64,000 nucleotides of DNA from positions 930,001-994,000 of the forward strand of contig NZ_CP014619.1 of assembly GCF_002074055.1 (NCBI RefSeq). The letters are read 5' to 3'. Both the position numbers and the translations under genes were made by a program. Numbering within the stretch: the first letter of the stretch is position 1; each line of letters starts with the position of its first letter. Shown one piece after another: positions 34,712-41,670 of the stretch. The notes below the pieces were generated by a model that saw nothing but the letters and a program-made list of their open reading frames with translations, was not told the DNA's origin and made no database searches. Source of the stretch: Frondihabitans sp. 762G35. GTDB lineage: Bacteria; Actinomycetota; Actinomycetes; Actinomycetales; Microbacteriaceae.

Positions 34712-34744
34712 ATCGATCAGTTCGCGGCCCCGGAATTGATCGAT
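34712..34744. promoter_or_regulatory. Inverted repeat in the Lrp-decarboxylase intergenic region
   Basis: ATCGATCA (34712-34719) and TGATCGAT (34737-34744) are perfect 8-bp arms in an AT-rich patch; a related ATATCGAGC lies just to the left. It is a plausible Lrp binding site. Confidence 0.45.
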
Positions 34745-34770
34745 TCGAATTCGTCTGGTGGAGTCGAACC

Positions 34771-36477
34771 ATGACGAGCGCATCCCGACGGACCCTCCCC
34801 GACATCGTGACGGTGGGCCAGTACCTCGCCCATCGCCTGCTGGAGGTCGGTGGTCCGCACGTCTTCGGCCTCCCGGGCGACTTCAATCTGACTCTCCTCG
34901 ACGAGATGCTCACGGTCGAGGGCGTCGAATGGGTCGGCAACACGAACGAGCTCAACGCCGCGTACGCCGCCGACGCCTACGCCCGCACCTCGCGGGGCGT
35001 CGCGGCCCTCGTCACGACCTACGGCGTCGGGGAGCTCTCGGCCATCAACGGCATCGCGGGGAGTTTCGCGGAGGACGTCCCGGTCGTGCAGATCACCGGC
35101 ATGCCGACCTCGGCGGCCCGCACCGCCGGCGCGCTCTCGCACCACACCCTCGTCGACGGCGACTACGACCATTTCGTCCGGGCCTACCGCGAGGTCACCG
35201 TGGCGAGCGCCGTCCTCCGCCCGGCCGACGCCTCCCGCGACATCGACCGGGTGCTCCGCGCGGCGCTCGACGAGTCGAAGCCGGTCTACCTCGGCATCCC
35301 GATGGACGTCGCCGCCGCGCCCGTGTCGTCGGCGCCGCTGCGGCATCCGCTCCGTCCCTCGCCGAGCGACGCCGTCGCGCTCGCCGACTTCGCGACCGCG
35401 CTGACCGACGTGCTGGCCGGGCAGGAGCGGGTCACCGTCCTGGCAGGGCCGCGGATCCACCGCCGTCGGGCCGAACACCTGCTGGAGCGCATCGCGGACC
35501 ACCCGGGCGTGCGGGTCGCCACCCAGGCGAGCGCCAAGTCGATGCTGCCGGAGACGCACCCGGCGAGCCTCGGCATCTACCTGGGGCAGATGACCCCGTC
35601 CGAGACGACGCGTCGCGCCATCGACGAGGCCCCCGTCGTGATCCTGGCGGGGACCGTCCTGAGTGACGTGCTGACGGGCTTCTACAGCCAGGGCTTCGAT
35701 CTCCACGCGGGCGTCGAGCTGGGCATCCTGCAGGCCCGTGTCGGCCAGGTGACGTTCCACGACGTGCGCCTGGAGGACAGCCTGCGCATCGTCGACGAGG
35801 TCGTCTCGGGGCTCGACCTGGGCCCGGTGCCCGTGACGGAGGAGACCTGGCCGTTCCGGGCGCCGCTGCCCGCGCGGGTCGCAGGATCGGCGCTGACGCA
35901 GCGCGAGCTCTGGACCACCGTGCAGGAGTGGCTCCCCGTCGACACGATCGCGATCGCCGACGCCGGGACCGCCATGTACGGCGCCCTCGAGCTGCAGATG
36001 CCGCGCGGCACCGACCTCCTCGCCTCGCCGATCTGGTCGTCGATCGGCTACACCCTCCCCGCGACGCTGGGGACGAGCCTGGCGTCGGAGCGGCGGAGCG
36101 TCCTCTTCATCGGCGACGGGGCCGCGCAGTTGACGGCGCAGGAGCTGGCCACGATCCTCCACCGCGGTCTCGCGCCGATAGTCGTGCTCATCAACAACGA
36201 CGGCTACACCATCGAGCGGGTGATCCAGAGTCCCGCGGCGGTCTACCAGGGGATCACGCGCTGGAACTGGTCGGCGCTGCCTGCCGCCCTGGCGCCCGGT
36301 GTGCCGGTGCTCACGTCGCAGGTGACGACGGTCGAGGAGCTCCGCGCAGCCCTCGAGGCGGCGTCCGCGGCGACCGACCGGCTCGTGCTCATCGAGGCGC
36401 ACCTCGACCCGAACGACGCGCCGCCCCTCCTGGCCGCGCTGGGGCGGCTCGCCGGAGGGGCGGCGGAGTCCGAGTAA
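34771..36477 (+). CDS. TPP-dependent 2-oxo acid decarboxylase (pyruvate/indolepyruvate decarboxylase type)
   Basis: The product has 568 residues. It converts a 2-oxo acid to an aldehyde and CO2 in the cytoplasm. The PYR domain contains VFGLPGDFNLTLLDEM and the catalytic Glu context NELNAAYAADAYAR; LSHHTLVDGDYDHF holds the paired active-site His residues of PDC/IPDC enzymes. The PP domain has the TPP motif from GDGAAQ (near residue 449) to INNDGYTIE. Length is typical. A GGTGGAG site lies 8 nt before ATG. Candidate substrates are pyruvate, phenylpyruvate, indolepyruvate and branched-chain keto acids; the divergent Lrp regulator favours an amino-acid-derived one. Confidence 0.9.
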   Translation: MTSASRRTLPDIVTVGQYLAHRLLEVGGPHVFGLPGDFNLTLLDEMLTVEGVEWVGNTNELNAAYAADAYARTSRGVAALVTTYGVGELSAINGIAGSFAEDVPVVQITGMPTSAARTAGALSHHTLVDGDYDHFVRAYREVTVASAVLRPADASRDIDRVLRAALDESKPVYLGIPMDVAAAPVSSAPLRHPLRPSPSDAVALADFATALTDVLAGQERVTVLAGPRIHRRRAEHLLERIADHPGVRVATQASAKSMLPETHPASLGIYLGQMTPSETTRRAIDEAPVVILAGTVLSDVLTGFYSQGFDLHAGVELGILQARVGQVTFHDVRLEDSLRIVDEVVSGLDLGPVPVTEETWPFRAPLPARVAGSALTQRELWTTVQEWLPVDTIAIADAGTAMYGALELQMPRGTDLLASPIWSSIGYTLPATLGTSLASERRSVLFIGDGAAQLTAQELATILHRGLAPIVVLINNDGYTIERVIQSPAAVYQGITRWNWSALPAALAPGVPVLTSQVTTVEELRAALEAASAATDRLVLIEAHLDPNDAPPLLAALGRLAGGAAESE

Positions 36478-36504
36478 AGGCGGTCGCTCCCGACCGGGCT
36501 TTTT
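36476..36504 (+). terminator. Intrinsic terminator with T-run
   Basis: CGGTCG (36481-36486) and CGACCG (36491-36496) enclose the loop CTCC and are followed by GGCTTTTT. A few more pairs are possible between AAAG and CTTT. Confidence 0.75.
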
Positions 36505-36578
36505 CGCGATGGATCCGGACGAGATCATCGTTCGAGGCGGCACAGCGCTGAGGTGCCTGAGGCCTCGGCCCAGGCCGT

Positions 36579-36607
36579 TTGACACGGCCCGGATTTGCCC
36601 CTAATTT
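36579..36607 (+). promoter_or_regulatory. Near-consensus sigma-70 promoter of the bacteriocin-like operon
   Basis: TTGACA (36579-36584) and TAATTT (36602-36607) are separated by exactly 17 bp. This is the best -35 match in the window. The 5' UTR is about 110 nt, AT-richer than the surroundings, and contains ACGAAGAAA (36616-36624) complementary to TTTCTTCGT (36688-36696), which could form a long-range stem. Confidence 0.7.
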
Positions 36608-36726
36608 ATGTCCCAACGAAGAAATATCTCATTTGGTCGACTGGATCGAACCCTGCTCTGTGATCGCTGAAGACGTCTTTCATTGACTTTCTTCGTCGCT
36701 CGACCCTCCCAGTTCGAAGAAGTGGA

Positions 36727-37173
36727 ATGGATGCCATGAACACTGAGACATCTCGTTGGACCGTGTGGCACAAGTCGATTGCGGTGGCCGTCTTGCTCTC
36801 GCCGGGGATTCTCGGGGTCGCTTCGGCTTCTCCCGCTTCCGCTTCAACCGCTTCGCCCCTCTCGACGTCGCAGCATTCATCGGCAGCACGCGCATCCGTC
36901 TCTTTCGTCGGTGCCGACATCTCCGCCGGCACTGATTCGACCCCGGCAATGCCTCAGCCGGCACCCACGATGCCGAAGGCCGAGACGCGAAGCTGGATCA
37001 GCATCGTCGTCAACGCGATCAAGGGCATCCCCTCGCTCCTGAAGACGGTCGTCGCCGGTGCGAAGAACGCTGCCGCCTGGTTCACCAAGAACGTCTGGCC
37101 CACGGTCAAGAACGTCGTCGGAGCCGCTACGGCTTTCGTCACGGCGTGGGACATCTGGAACATCTTCCACTGA
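36727..37173 (+). CDS. Candidate bacteriocin precursor, secreted Trp/Lys-rich peptide
   Basis: The product has 148 residues. Residues 1-34 form a signal peptide (positive HK, then AVAVLLSPGILGVASA). Residues 35-88 are a Ser/Ala/Pro-rich propeptide that ends in KAETR. Residues 89-148 form a cationic, hydrophobic region without Cys, with five Trp (90, 118, 124, 141, 144) and Lys at 99, 106, 113, 121 and 128, spaced 7-8 apart as in an amphipathic helix. The composition resembles aureocin A53/epidermicin-like peptides, though those lack a signal peptide. A second ATG (36736) is possible. A two-TM protein and an ABC transporter follow. Membrane-active toxin is inferred, not shown. Confidence 0.65.
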   Translation: MDAMNTETSRWTVWHKSIAVAVLLSPGILGVASASPASASTASPLSTSQHSSAARASVSFVGADISAGTDSTPAMPQPAPTMPKAETRSWISIVVNAIKGIPSLLKTVVAGAKNAAAWFTKNVWPTVKNVVGAATAFVTAWDIWNIFH

Positions 37174-37181
37174 TGTCGTCC

Positions 37182-37209
37182 GGGGTGGCCAGGGACTCCC
37201 GGTCACCCC
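37182..37209 (+). terminator. Attenuator-like hairpin inside the bacteriocin-like operon
   Basis: GGGGTGGCC (37182-37190) pairs with GGTCACCCC (37201-37209) with one mismatch, and an inner GGG/CCC stem extends it. TT follows. Partial termination here would give more peptide mRNA than immunity or transporter mRNA. Confidence 0.5.
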
Positions 37210-37237
37210 TTCACACCACCCCGCCACGAAGGACAGC

Positions 37238-37504
37238 ATGTTCTCCACCCCCGACCTCCTCGTCGTCGCGAAGCGTCTCCCCGCCCTGGGGTGGCTGTTC
37301 GTCTTGGCCCTGACACTCGGGCTGTGCTCGATCGTGCTGACGGCACTGGACCAGCCCCACTCGCTCATTCCACTCGCTGCAGGAATCATCATCACGTGCT
37401 CCAGCCGCGGCCCCTTCGCGGAGAAATGGGCCCCCATCTGCTTTCTGACCCTCGTCCCGGTGATCATCACCGTTGCCTTGCTCCTGATAGTCAGGAAGTG
37501 GTGA
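37238..37504 (+). CDS. Small two-TM membrane protein, candidate immunity protein
   Basis: The product has 88 residues. Hydrophobic segments lie at about 17-37 (GWLFVLALTLGLCSIVLTAL) and 65-86 (ICFLTLVPVIITVALLLIV), with a short middle hydrophobic stretch. Both ends are basic. AAGGA lies 6 nt before the ATG. It sits between the peptide gene and the ABC ATPase, which it overlaps by 4 nt. Small membrane proteins in this position often protect the producer from its own membrane-active peptide. No family is recognised, so immunity is inferred from context. Confidence 0.65.
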   Translation: MFSTPDLLVVAKRLPALGWLFVLALTLGLCSIVLTALDQPHSLIPLAAGIIITCSSRGPFAEKWAPICFLTLVPVIITVALLLIVRKW

Positions 37505-38433
37505 TCCCGGGCGAAAGTGGAATCGAAGTGTCGAACCTGACGAAGACCTACAAGTCCAAAACAGTGGTCGACGACGTCTCTTTCGCGGCTGAGCGCGGGC
37601 AGATCACCGCGCTGCTCGGCCCGAACGGTTCCGGTAAGTCGACGACGATGCGGATGATGCTCGACCTCGCGCCTCCCACATCAGGGCGCGCCACGTTCTG
37701 CGGCACCCCCTACAGGGATCTGCCCCATCCTGGAACGCATGTCGGCGTATCCCTCGACGCTTCGGCCCAACATGAAGGTCGCTCCGTCTGGGAGACCGCC
37801 CGGCTCGCAGGACTCATGCTTCGCGTTCCACGCACCACGGTCCGCGACCACCTCGAGGCGGTGGGCCTCAGCACGGTTCACCGTCGCAGAGTCGGCGCGC
37901 TGTCGTTGGGGATGCGGCAACGCCTCGGCCTCGCCCTTGCACTTCTCGGATCACCCGCGTGCCTTGTCCTCGACGAACCCGGCAACGGGCTCGACCCGGA
38001 AGGGATGCGATGGCTCTCCGACCACCTCCTCTCCTTCGCTCGAGACGGGGGCGCCGTGATCCTCTCCAGCCACCACCTGCGCGAGATCGAAGTGATAGCC
38101 GACCACGCCGTCATCCTCGACCGCGGCCGAGTCTCCTACGACGGCCCCTCCCGACTCTCCGGCACGACCACGCACGTCGACTCGCTCGACAATGTCCGCT
38201 TGGCCAGCGCCCTCGAACGCAGAGGCATCACCACTCACCAGGCCGCGAACGGCCTGAACATCGACGCCGAGGCGGAAGTCGTCGGAGCCGTCGCTCTCAC
38301 CGAGCAGATCGTCGTGACCCACCTCAGCTCCGTATCGACGCGGCTGGAGAGCTTCTTCCTCGAAACGACCTCCGGCGAGTTCTCCGGTACCGCAGCGCGA
38401 TCAGATGCGTCGCCGGAAGAACGTCTCCGATGA
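37501..38433 (+). CDS. ABC transporter ATPase of the bacteriocin-like locus
   Basis: The product has 310 residues, CcmA/DrrA-like. Visible are Walker A GPNGSGKST, signature LSLGMRQRL (an altered LSGGQ, common in drug/lantibiotic-immunity ATPases), Walker B CLVLDEPGNGLDPEG and the H-loop SSHHLREIE. A C-terminal extension of about 90 residues follows the core. The GTG at 37501 overlaps the upstream TGA; another in-frame GTG directly precedes it (37498), and one lies at about 37530. It works with the ABC-2 permease and could export the peptide or expel it from the membrane. Codon use is less GC-biased than in neighbouring housekeeping genes. Confidence 0.85.
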   Translation: MIPGESGIEVSNLTKTYKSKTVVDDVSFAAERGQITALLGPNGSGKSTTMRMMLDLAPPTSGRATFCGTPYRDLPHPGTHVGVSLDASAQHEGRSVWETARLAGLMLRVPRTTVRDHLEAVGLSTVHRRRVGALSLGMRQRLGLALALLGSPACLVLDEPGNGLDPEGMRWLSDHLLSFARDGGAVILSSHHLREIEVIADHAVILDRGRVSYDGPSRLSGTTTHVDSLDNVRLASALERRGITTHQAANGLNIDAEAEVVGAVALTEQIVVTHLSSVSTRLESFFLETTSGEFSGTAARSDASPEERLR

Positions 38434-39164
38434 GTTTCTGGTTCACCCTGGTCCTGGTCGAGATCCGCAAAGCGACCGACACTCGCGCCGCTCGCTGGCT
38501 CCTGGTGTGCATCGCTGGGCTGTCCGTCGGGGCGGCGCTTCTGAGTCAAAGTCTCTATTCGACTTTCGGCGAATTCGTTGCCGGTCCTGGACTGCCGTTG
38601 ACAGCTCTTCTTCCGATCGTCTCGGTGCTTGCCATGGCCGGCGACTGGACCCAGCGCACCGCCATGACCACTTTCGCTCTCGTTCCCCGACGTCTCCTGA
38701 TCCTGTCAGCACGGCTCGTCGCCGCAGTTCTCACCGTCCTGGGCATCACCGCCGTCGTCACCTCCGTGACCGGTATCGCATTCGCGATCCTCCACCCGGC
38801 CGAGATGGCCGACACTTCTGCACGACAGGTCGTAAGGGCCCTCGGCCCCGTCTTCGCTCTCGCGCTGTCAGCTGCCCTGACGGGAATCGCAATGGGCTCT
38901 CTGCTTCTGAACACGCCTCTGGCGATCGCGGTCACGCTCCTTGTTCCGTTCGGCTACGAGATCGCCATCACTGTGGCGTTCCCTCACGTCGGCCCCTGGA
39001 TCTCCAGCCTCGCCTTCTCCTCCTGGTTGTCCGACCCGCACCTCACCTGGCAAGGATCAGGAGAGGCCCGCGGCCTCGGTCAAGCACTCACGTCCTTCGG
39101 GCTCTGGGTCATAGCCCCCATCGCTCTCGGCTGGTGGCGTCAGCTCCGCAAAGAAGTCCACTAG
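38430..39164 (+). CDS. ABC-2 type permease of the bacteriocin-like locus
   Basis: The product has 244 residues and six transmembrane helices. It begins MSFWFTLVLVEIRKATDTRAARW, typical of ABC-2 permeases, and has the Thr/Arg-rich GDWTQRTAMTTFALVPRRLLILSARLV between helices 2 and 3. ATGA overlap with the ATPase indicates a stoichiometric pair. With the ATPase it forms a peptide exporter or self-immunity pump. It is the last gene of the island; no clear terminator follows. Confidence 0.85.
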   Translation: MSFWFTLVLVEIRKATDTRAARWLLVCIAGLSVGAALLSQSLYSTFGEFVAGPGLPLTALLPIVSVLAMAGDWTQRTAMTTFALVPRRLLILSARLVAAVLTVLGITAVVTSVTGIAFAILHPAEMADTSARQVVRALGPVFALALSAALTGIAMGSLLLNTPLAIAVTLLVPFGYEIAITVAFPHVGPWISSLAFSSWLSDPHLTWQGSGEARGLGQALTSFGLWVIAPIALGWWRQLRKEVH

Positions 39165-39345
39165 GCCCGGCGCGTCCGACCGGAACGATCTCGTGACCCG
39201 GATTCGTCGACTCCGCTGTCGCATCCTGCGTCGCCTGTGAGGCCGGGCAGGACCCTGACACGAACGGCCGGATAACGCACAACGACCACCGCGATCCTCC
39301 GCGAGGCGAGGTGTCGGTCTCCGAAAGAGATGAAGGCGGGCTGGG

Positions 39346-40371
39346 TCAGCGACCGGAACCGGTCCCGTCGACGGCGAGCGGCTCGATGGCCGCCAGCTCG
39401 TCGGAGCTGAGGGCGTCGCCGTGCAGCGCGTCGAGGCTGTCGTCGAGCTGCGCGACACTGGACGCGCCGATGAGCGCGGACGTCACGGCCTTCTGCCGAA
39501 GCACCCAGAGGAGCGCGAGCTGCGCGAGCGACTGACCGCGGGCCGCGGCGATGTCGTTCAGGGCGCGGGCACGGGTGAGGTAGGTCTCGTCGAGGTTGCC
39601 CTCCGTCATCCAGCGGCCCTCCGCGGCGCGCGATCCGGCCGGCGCGTGGCCGTCGAGGTAGCGACCCGTGAGGAGGCCGCCGGCGAGCGGCGAGAAGACG
39701 ATCGCACCGATCCCGCGGGTCTCCAGCGTGTCGAACAGGCCCTGCTCGGGGCGCCGGTCGAACAGGTTGTAGCGCGGCTGATGGATCAGCAGCGGAACAC
39801 CCTCGGCGGCGAGCGCCTCGATGGCGGCCTCGGTCTCGGCCGGGCCGTAGTTCGAGATGCCGGCGTAGAGGGCCTTGCCCTGGCGCACGGCCGTCGCGAG
39901 GGCGCCCATCGTCTCCTCGATCGGGGTCTCCGGGTCCGGCCGGTGCGAGTAGAAGACGTCGACGTAGTCGAGCCCGAGGCGCGCGAGGCTGTCGTCGAGC
40001 GACGACAGGAGGTACTTCCTGGAGCCGCCGTCGCCGTACGGACCGGGCCACATGTCGTAGCCGGCCTTCGACGAGATCACGAGCTCGTTGCGGTACGGGC
40101 GGAGGTTCTCGTGGAAGATCCGACCGAACTGCCGCTCGGCGGAGCCGTAGGGCGGACCGTAGTTGTTCGCGAGGTCGAAGTGGGTGACGCCTCGGTCGAA
40201 GGCGCGGAGCACGATGTCGCGCTGCGTCTCGAGGGCGCGGTCGGTCCCGAAGTTGTTCCAGAAGCCGAGCGAGATGCGGGGGAGGCGGAGGCCGCTCCGG
40301 CCCACCCGGTCGTAGGGGAGCTTCGAGTAGCGGTCGTCGTCGGCCACGTAGGGCGAGAAGGGGGAGTTCAC
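39346..40371 (-). CDS. Aldo/keto reductase (YghZ/MgrA-like)
   Basis: The product has 341 residues. The catalytic tetrad is present: Asp and Tyr in HFDLANNYGPPYGSAE, Lys in LVISSKAGYDM and His in VDVFYSHRPDP. The N-terminal PYDRVGRSGLRLPRISLGFWNNFG and GPGPYGDGGSRKYLLSSLDDSL segments resemble E. coli YghZ, an L-glyceraldehyde 3-phosphate/methylglyoxal reductase. GTG at 40371 lies 7 nt after TAGGGT (minus strand), so it is probably leaderless, which decides between two nearby GTG codons. It neighbours the galactoside locus and may detoxify aldehydes from sugar catabolism. Confidence 0.9.
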   Translation of the reverse strand: MNSPFSPYVADDDRYSKLPYDRVGRSGLRLPRISLGFWNNFGTDRALETQRDIVLRAFDRGVTHFDLANNYGPPYGSAERQFGRIFHENLRPYRNELVISSKAGYDMWPGPYGDGGSRKYLLSSLDDSLARLGLDYVDVFYSHRPDPETPIEETMGALATAVRQGKALYAGISNYGPAETEAAIEALAAEGVPLLIHQPRYNLFDRRPEQGLFDTLETRGIGAIVFSPLAGGLLTGRYLDGHAPAGSRAAEGRWMTEGNLDETYLTRARALNDIAAARGQSLAQLALLWVLRQKAVTSALIGASSVAQLDDSLDALHGDALSSDELAAIEPLAVDGTGSGR

Positions 40372-40415
40372 GTTCACGACCCTAGTGGCGCCTGGGCCGC
40401 ATCGTCGGCGCCCGA

Positions 40416-41438
40416 TCAGGCGGAGTCGCGCCAGACGATCTCGGTCGAGAGCAGGATGCCCGGCTCCGTGGCCGCGACCCCCGCGAGCTGGCTCAGCACC
40501 TGTTCGGCCGCACGGCGACCGAGGGTCTCCGCCGGCTGCCGCACCGTCGACAGCGGGGGCACGCAGCGGAGAGCCCACGAGCTGTCGTCGAATCCGACGA
40601 TGCCGATGTCCTCCGGGATGCGGATGCCGCGACGGTGCAGGACGTCCATCGCCCCGGCGGCGACCGCGTCGGACGCCGCGAAGACGCCGTCGACGTCGGG
40701 CGCCCGCTCGAGGAGCTCCGTCATGCCCTCGACGCCCGCGCCGTAGCTGTAGAAGGGGTGGCGGACGACCAGGTCTCCGTCGAACCGGTCGCCGAGGGCC
40801 GCGCGGAAGCCCGCGAGGCGGTCCTGGCCGGAGTCGCGGTCGAGGCCGGTCGCGAGCATCCCGATCCGGCGGCGGCCCGTCTCGACGAGCCGGGTGACGA
40901 TGCTCTCGGCGGCGGCGCGGTTGTCGATGCCGATGTAGGGGATGTCGGGGGCGTCGGGCGGGTGGCCGACGAAGGAGGCGGGGAGGCGGAGTTCGGCGAT
41001 CGCCTCGGAGATGGAGTCGCCGGTCCTGGCCGAGAGGATGATCGCACCGTCGACGAAGCCCCCGCGGAGGTACTCGACGACCCGGTCGCTGTCGCGCTGC
41101 GAGTCGACGATGAGCGTGACCATCTGGTGGTCGGCTTCGCTGAGGACGGCGTTCGTGCCGATAAGGATGTTCCCGATGTTGGGGTCGTCGAGGACGAGCG
41201 AGTGCGGCTCGTGCACGATGAGGGCGACCGCGCGGGACTTCTGCGTCACGAGGTTGCGCGCCGCCGAGTTGCGCACGTAGCCGACCTTGGCGACGGCCGC
41301 CTCGACCGCCCGCCTGGCGCCCTCGGACACATACGGCTCGTTGTTCAGGACGCGCGACACGGTTCCGCGCGAGATGCCCGCCTCGGCGGCGACGTCGTGG
41401 ATCGTCGCCCGGCGTCGAAGGGAGCGCTCACGGGGCAT
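40416..41438 (-). CDS. LacI family regulator of the galactoside locus
   Basis: The product has 340 residues. The N-terminal LacI helix-turn-helix (ATIHDVAAEAGISRGTVSRVLNNEPYVSEGARRAVEAAV) and hinge are followed by a periplasmic-binding-protein-like sensor domain (ALIVHEPHSLVLDDPNIGNIL, ending in IVGFDDSSWALRCVPPLSTVRQP). The start lies 6 nt after TACAGT, a leaderless arrangement. It is divergent from the GH42 gene, whose promoter region contains a perfect LacI-type palindrome. It probably represses the GH42-ABC operon in the absence of a galactoside. Confidence 0.92.
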   Translation of the reverse strand: MPRERSLRRRATIHDVAAEAGISRGTVSRVLNNEPYVSEGARRAVEAAVAKVGYVRNSAARNLVTQKSRAVALIVHEPHSLVLDDPNIGNILIGTNAVLSEADHQMVTLIVDSQRDSDRVVEYLRGGFVDGAIILSARTGDSISEAIAELRLPASFVGHPPDAPDIPYIGIDNRAAAESIVTRLVETGRRRIGMLATGLDRDSGQDRLAGFRAALGDRFDGDLVVRHPFYSYGAGVEGMTELLERAPDVDGVFAASDAVAAGAMDVLHRRGIRIPEDIGIVGFDDSSWALRCVPPLSTVRQPAETLGRRAAEQVLSQLAGVAATEPGILLSTEIVWRDSA

Positions 41439-41523
41439 GTCGTCACTGTAGCCGAGGCGCCGGGGCCCGGGAACATGCCGATCGGAAGAGGGCTTTGACA
41501 AATCGACGAAAGTGGTATTGACT

Positions 41524-41539
41524 CTGGGAACGTTCCCAG
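41524..41539. promoter_or_regulatory. LacI operator
   Basis: CTGGGAACGTTCCCAG is a perfect 16-bp palindrome with the central CG typical of LacI-family operators. TTGACA (41495-41500) and TATTGA lie just upstream, so a bound repressor would block the GH42 promoter. Confidence 0.8.
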
Positions 41540-41542
41540 GAA

Positions 41543-41570
41543 ATCGCATCGGGTCAAGTTCCGATGCGAT
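41543..41570 (+). promoter_or_regulatory. 10-bp hairpin in the GH42 leader
   Basis: ATCGCATCGG (41543-41552) and CCGATGCGAT (41561-41570) are perfect inverted arms around an 8-nt loop, 4 bp after the LacI operator. It may be a second operator or an RNA hairpin. Confidence 0.5.
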
Positions 41571-41571
41571 C

Positions 41572-41608
41572 TGTGAACGATCACAGACAGATGTTGTGAA
41601 CCTTCACA
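41572..41608. promoter_or_regulatory. Two TGTGAACNNTCACA palindromes upstream of the GH42 gene
   Basis: TGTGAACGATCACA (41572-41585) and TGTGAACCTTCACA (41595-41608) are near-identical inverted repeats with centres 23 bp apart. They resemble Crp/GlxR half-sites, but the spacer is 4 nt rather than 6, so the binding protein is uncertain. Confidence 0.55.
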
Positions 41609-41670
41609 GTCGAAGGGCCGTCCGGCCGCTCGGAGTGGGGGAGTCACCCGCCAGCGAAGCCGAGGACACC

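Noticed and set aside
36606-36932. Minus-strand frame over the leader of the bacteriocin-like gene
   Set aside because: It overlaps the promoter and signal peptide region of the convincing plus-strand gene and has no ribosome binding site.
39165-39345. Possible gene or terminator between the ABC-2 permease and the aldo/keto reductase
   Set aside because: Only short frames without ribosome binding sites; complementary GCCCGGC/GCCGGGC are about 70 nt apart. Nothing supportable.
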